From Alphaproteobacteria bacterium (GTDB taxonomy: Bacteria > Pseudomonadota > Alphaproteobacteria > RF32 > CAG-239): a DNA stretch of 6,525 nucleotides. Below, in pieces: positions 4,136 to 6,525 of the stretch (positions are counted from its first letter, which is position 1; each line of letters opens with the position of its first letter). Location: NCBI GenBank assembly GCA_003542415.1, contig DPKR01000077.1, positions 1-6,525 on the forward strand, read 5' to 3'. The translations under genes were made by a program, and so were the position numbers. Below the pieces are notes generated by a model. It ran no database searches. It had not been told where the DNA came from and saw nothing but the letters and a program-made list of their open reading frames with translations.

Positions 4136-6502
4136 ATGACAAACGTAAAGTTTTTCGCCGCGATGATCGTTCTCGCCGGCATGTTTTTCGTTAACTCCTG
4201 CAACAAGGTAATCGAAGAATCCAACGAGTATTCCTCGTTGGGTTTTCAGAAGGTAGCCCCCGAGGCTAATGACAAACTTGTAGACGAACTTCCCTCCACG
4301 GAGGTGAAGGTCGTCGGTGACTCGATTGTTTTCACCGTGACGACGACTTCGGTCTATGTCACACCTGAAGGCAAGAACAAGGAAGTGAAGAACGCTCCTG
4401 AGCATCTGACCCTCCTTGCTATTGAGGGTGACGACGACAAGTACTTTCCTTACTCAGGAAAGTATACCACCACTCGTGGTAGCGCGAGCTATAAAGAAGG
4501 TAAGGAAACCCCAATTACGGGCACACACTTTTATGTGACTCCGCGGGATTCCTCGAACGTGTGGAATGCTAGCAATGGCACCCACACCTTCGAGCACCTA
4601 ACCACGGTGCACTTTCCTAAGGTGGTATGGGTAAGGTATAACGAAATCCTCAACAAGGATATCACTTATACCTTCAACCTGAAGCCCACCCTCACGGAGA
4701 GCACCTCACACCCCGAGGCAAACGTCGAACACGAAGGCAAGACATACACTATGTCTTACGCCTCCGAGGTGACTGCCAGGTACGAAGGTGTCGAAGGCTC
4801 CGCTTCCGTCACCAACAGGGCTTACCTTCGCAATATTCCTGATAACTACACTCAGGAGTTTGAGACCAAGGAGTATGTCGGAAACTTCAGCGCCAAGGAA
4901 GGCACTTTTGCGACCGAGGATCAGCACAATGCCTATGTCCGCAAGACATACAACAATGGAGTGCTGACCGAGGAGAAACCCTTTGAGATGCCTCTGGTTC
5001 TTTCAGCAAAGCTCACCCGTACGAGCGGTGCCAGAGAAGATGTCGAGGAGTTCAAAAACAACCTCGGCGTTTCGATGGCGCTTTCAGGAGCAGCCCAGAC
5101 AACTTTCGGGGAACCGGACGAAAACGGGTATCGCGCTCAGAGGGTCACACGCAACTACACCCTTCGCGTGAGCGATGGTGCGCGTTATAAACTCGAGATT
5201 ATCGTTGAAAACACCGTCAAGAACGGGGAAGATGTCTTTGATTATGCATGGTTTAATGCTATTGAGCCGGAGATTTCTCTCCAGCCCAAATTCAACGCCA
5301 GCGAATCAACTGCGTCAAACCACGTATCTGATGTTGAGGTTTCCGTGAATCTCAATGTGGCGCGTACAACGCGCGGCCAGCTGGAAACCAAGGCCGCTAC
5401 TGACAAGAAAGAGCCTTATACCATCAAAGCCTCCCATCAGGAGGTTATGACGGTCTCTGATGAGTATGTTCCCGGAAAGGATCGAAGTGTCTGGACGGTC
5501 ACCCCTAGCGGTAATGGCTACGACATCACCGGTCAGCTTTTCGAGACTTATACTCTCTCCGGTGAGCGGGAAGTTGACAACACCACGGGTAGGCTGAACA
5601 GTTCTTTGGTTGGTAAAAATAGCACCTTCAAAACTGTCAAAAACACCGAATACCAGATCACCGGTAATGGTTGGACTGGTACGGGAACTGTGACCTATAC
5701 CGACAACGCCGACAATGGCGTTCCTGATGATTCTTTCCAGAATGAGTATGAAATTTCTGCCGATGGCAAACTCACGCTCACTCTGAAGGGTAGGAAGGGA
5801 CCTGGTTCTTCCAAGACCTTTGAGCCCATGTTCACTCTCACTGAGGGTGGACAAAAGATCATCAGCAACGGTACGAACAACGGAACTTACACCTCTTACA
5901 CCTACACCAATAAGGTGGATGGTGTTTATGCTCTTGAGGGCAAAGAGGTTAAGCTCTCAGCAACCGCAACCCGCGAACTCAGAGTTGAGATTCCTGTGGA
6001 GACCATCCTCGGAGATATCGTTGCAGCGTATGTAAGTCTTGTCCCCGCCCACAAGGTTGGAACAGGTTTTGCATATGGTGACAACACTCAGTATGCAACT
6101 GAGTGCATCACCATCTATCGCTCCAACGGTACCGCCGCTGCCATTCCTTATGCTTATGAGACAGAGGAGGCCGCTAATCGCGTTCCTTCTCGCTCTCAGA
6201 TTGAAAATGCTCGTTGGCTGAGTGGCTATAACCAGGCCATTCACACCTCAGGCATTGACAAAGCGAAGAATGGAAGCTGGGAGCCTGCAAAGGCGGAGGA
6301 TCTCGCCGTCAGTGGTGTGCGAGCAATCGTGTACACACCGCTTGTAGGAAACAAGCTCTCGGTAAGGGATGAAACGCTCAATCAGTGGGGCTGGCGTGGT
6401 GGTAAAAACTATTCTTGCAAGAGCAATGATCGCATTGTTTGCGAGAATGGTGTTGTTACCATCATGGATCCCTCCGGAAACGTTTTGAAACGTTTCAAGT
6501 AG
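4136..6502 (+). CDS. Large secreted lipoprotein, Bacteroidota-like, unknown function
   Basis: I do not recognise the family of this 788-residue protein. It opens with a lipoprotein signal: a short basic start (K5), a hydrophobic core (about 6-19) and FVNSC, with Cys22 as the likely lipidated residue; NKVIEE follows. Attachment to the outer membrane, perhaps exposed at the surface, is inferred. The rest is Thr-, Ser-, Asn- and Gly-rich with alternating patterns that suggest stacked beta-sandwich domains. No enzyme motif is visible. Residues about 180-250 and 380-480 look like diverged copies of one module. The C-terminal part (about 645-788) differs: it contains a Trp-rich GWRGG segment and cysteines 657, 761 and 769, the last two possibly a disulfide. 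The start is supported by the signal peptide and a Bacteroidota-type leader lacking a Shine-Dalgarno site. Base composition and AAG-rich lysine codons differ sharply from the genes upstream, indicating another source genome. Confidence 0.75.
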   Translation: MTNVKFFAAMIVLAGMFFVNSCNKVIEESNEYSSLGFQKVAPEANDKLVDELPSTEVKVVGDSIVFTVTTTSVYVTPEGKNKEVKNAPEHLTLLAIEGDDDKYFPYSGKYTTTRGSASYKEGKETPITGTHFYVTPRDSSNVWNASNGTHTFEHLTTVHFPKVVWVRYNEILNKDITYTFNLKPTLTESTSHPEANVEHEGKTYTMSYASEVTARYEGVEGSASVTNRAYLRNIPDNYTQEFETKEYVGNFSAKEGTFATEDQHNAYVRKTYNNGVLTEEKPFEMPLVLSAKLTRTSGAREDVEEFKNNLGVSMALSGAAQTTFGEPDENGYRAQRVTRNYTLRVSDGARYKLEIIVENTVKNGEDVFDYAWFNAIEPEISLQPKFNASESTASNHVSDVEVSVNLNVARTTRGQLETKAATDKKEPYTIKASHQEVMTVSDEYVPGKDRSVWTVTPSGNGYDITGQLFETYTLSGEREVDNTTGRLNSSLVGKNSTFKTVKNTEYQITGNGWTGTGTVTYTDNADNGVPDDSFQNEYEISADGKLTLTLKGRKGPGSSKTFEPMFTLTEGGQKIISNGTNNGTYTSYTYTNKVDGVYALEGKEVKLSATATRELRVEIPVETILGDIVAAYVSLVPAHKVGTGFAYGDNTQYATECITIYRSNGTAAAIPYAYETEEAANRVPSRSQIENARWLSGYNQAIHTSGIDKAKNGSWEPAKAEDLAVSGVRAIVYTPLVGNKLSVRDETLNQWGWRGGKNYSCKSNDRIVCENGVVTIMDPSGNVLKRFK

Positions 6503-6525
6503 CAGTCGTAGCCATAATGAAATGT

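Noticed and set aside
5315..5854. Long minus-strand frame of 179 codons inside the lipoprotein gene
   Set aside because: It is antisense to a convincing lipoprotein frame, has no start signals, and its composition looks like the complement of Thr/Ser-rich codons.

Overview
The window reads as two pieces of DNA with different character. Positions 1 to about 4011 are AT-leaning, use AAA for most lysines, and carry compact housekeeping genes with sigma70-type promoters (CTTGAC-like -35, 17-base spacer, TATAAT-like -10). They also carry a hairpin intergenic repeat of the kind common in proteobacteria. The Aas-type synthetase and the CTTG-type promoters suggest a low-GC, probably uncultured, alphaproteobacterium-like organism; this is an inference, since no rRNA or other marker is present. 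From about 4064 to the end the DNA is visibly richer in G+C, prefers AAG for lysine, has an A-rich leader without a Shine-Dalgarno site and a Bacteroidota-type -33/-7 promoter, and encodes a large Bacteroidota-like secreted lipoprotein.

Layout: (1) 10-1551 (+), the acyl-ACP synthetase half of Aas, starting in a TAATG overlap with a stop codon at the left edge. (2) 1644-1985 (+), a 113-residue orphan protein with its own strong promoter and Shine-Dalgarno site, ending at an intrinsic terminator. (3) 1999-2529 (-), a short Sfp-type phosphopantetheinyl transferase that converges on that terminator. (4) 2568-3782 (+), RsmB-type 16S rRNA m5C methyltransferase, divergent from the transferase with interlocked promoters. 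(5) 3783-4135, an intergenic region with a duplicated repeat and hairpin, a second promoter closely resembling the one at 1572-1600, then the compositional switch. (6) 4136-6502 (+), a 788-residue lipoprotein of unknown function.

Functional links: the transferase makes holo-ACP, and the Aas-type synthetase loads fatty acids onto holo-ACP, so genes 1 and 3 both bear on acyl-carrier-protein metabolism. RsmB is an ordinary ribosome-maturation gene. I see no functional link between these and the lipoprotein. Its position is best explained by a contig chimera or by transfer between phyla, with the junction between about 4012 and 4063. I found no RNA genes, CRISPR arrays, insertion sequences or recombinases, and nothing I can defend as a new multi-gene system.
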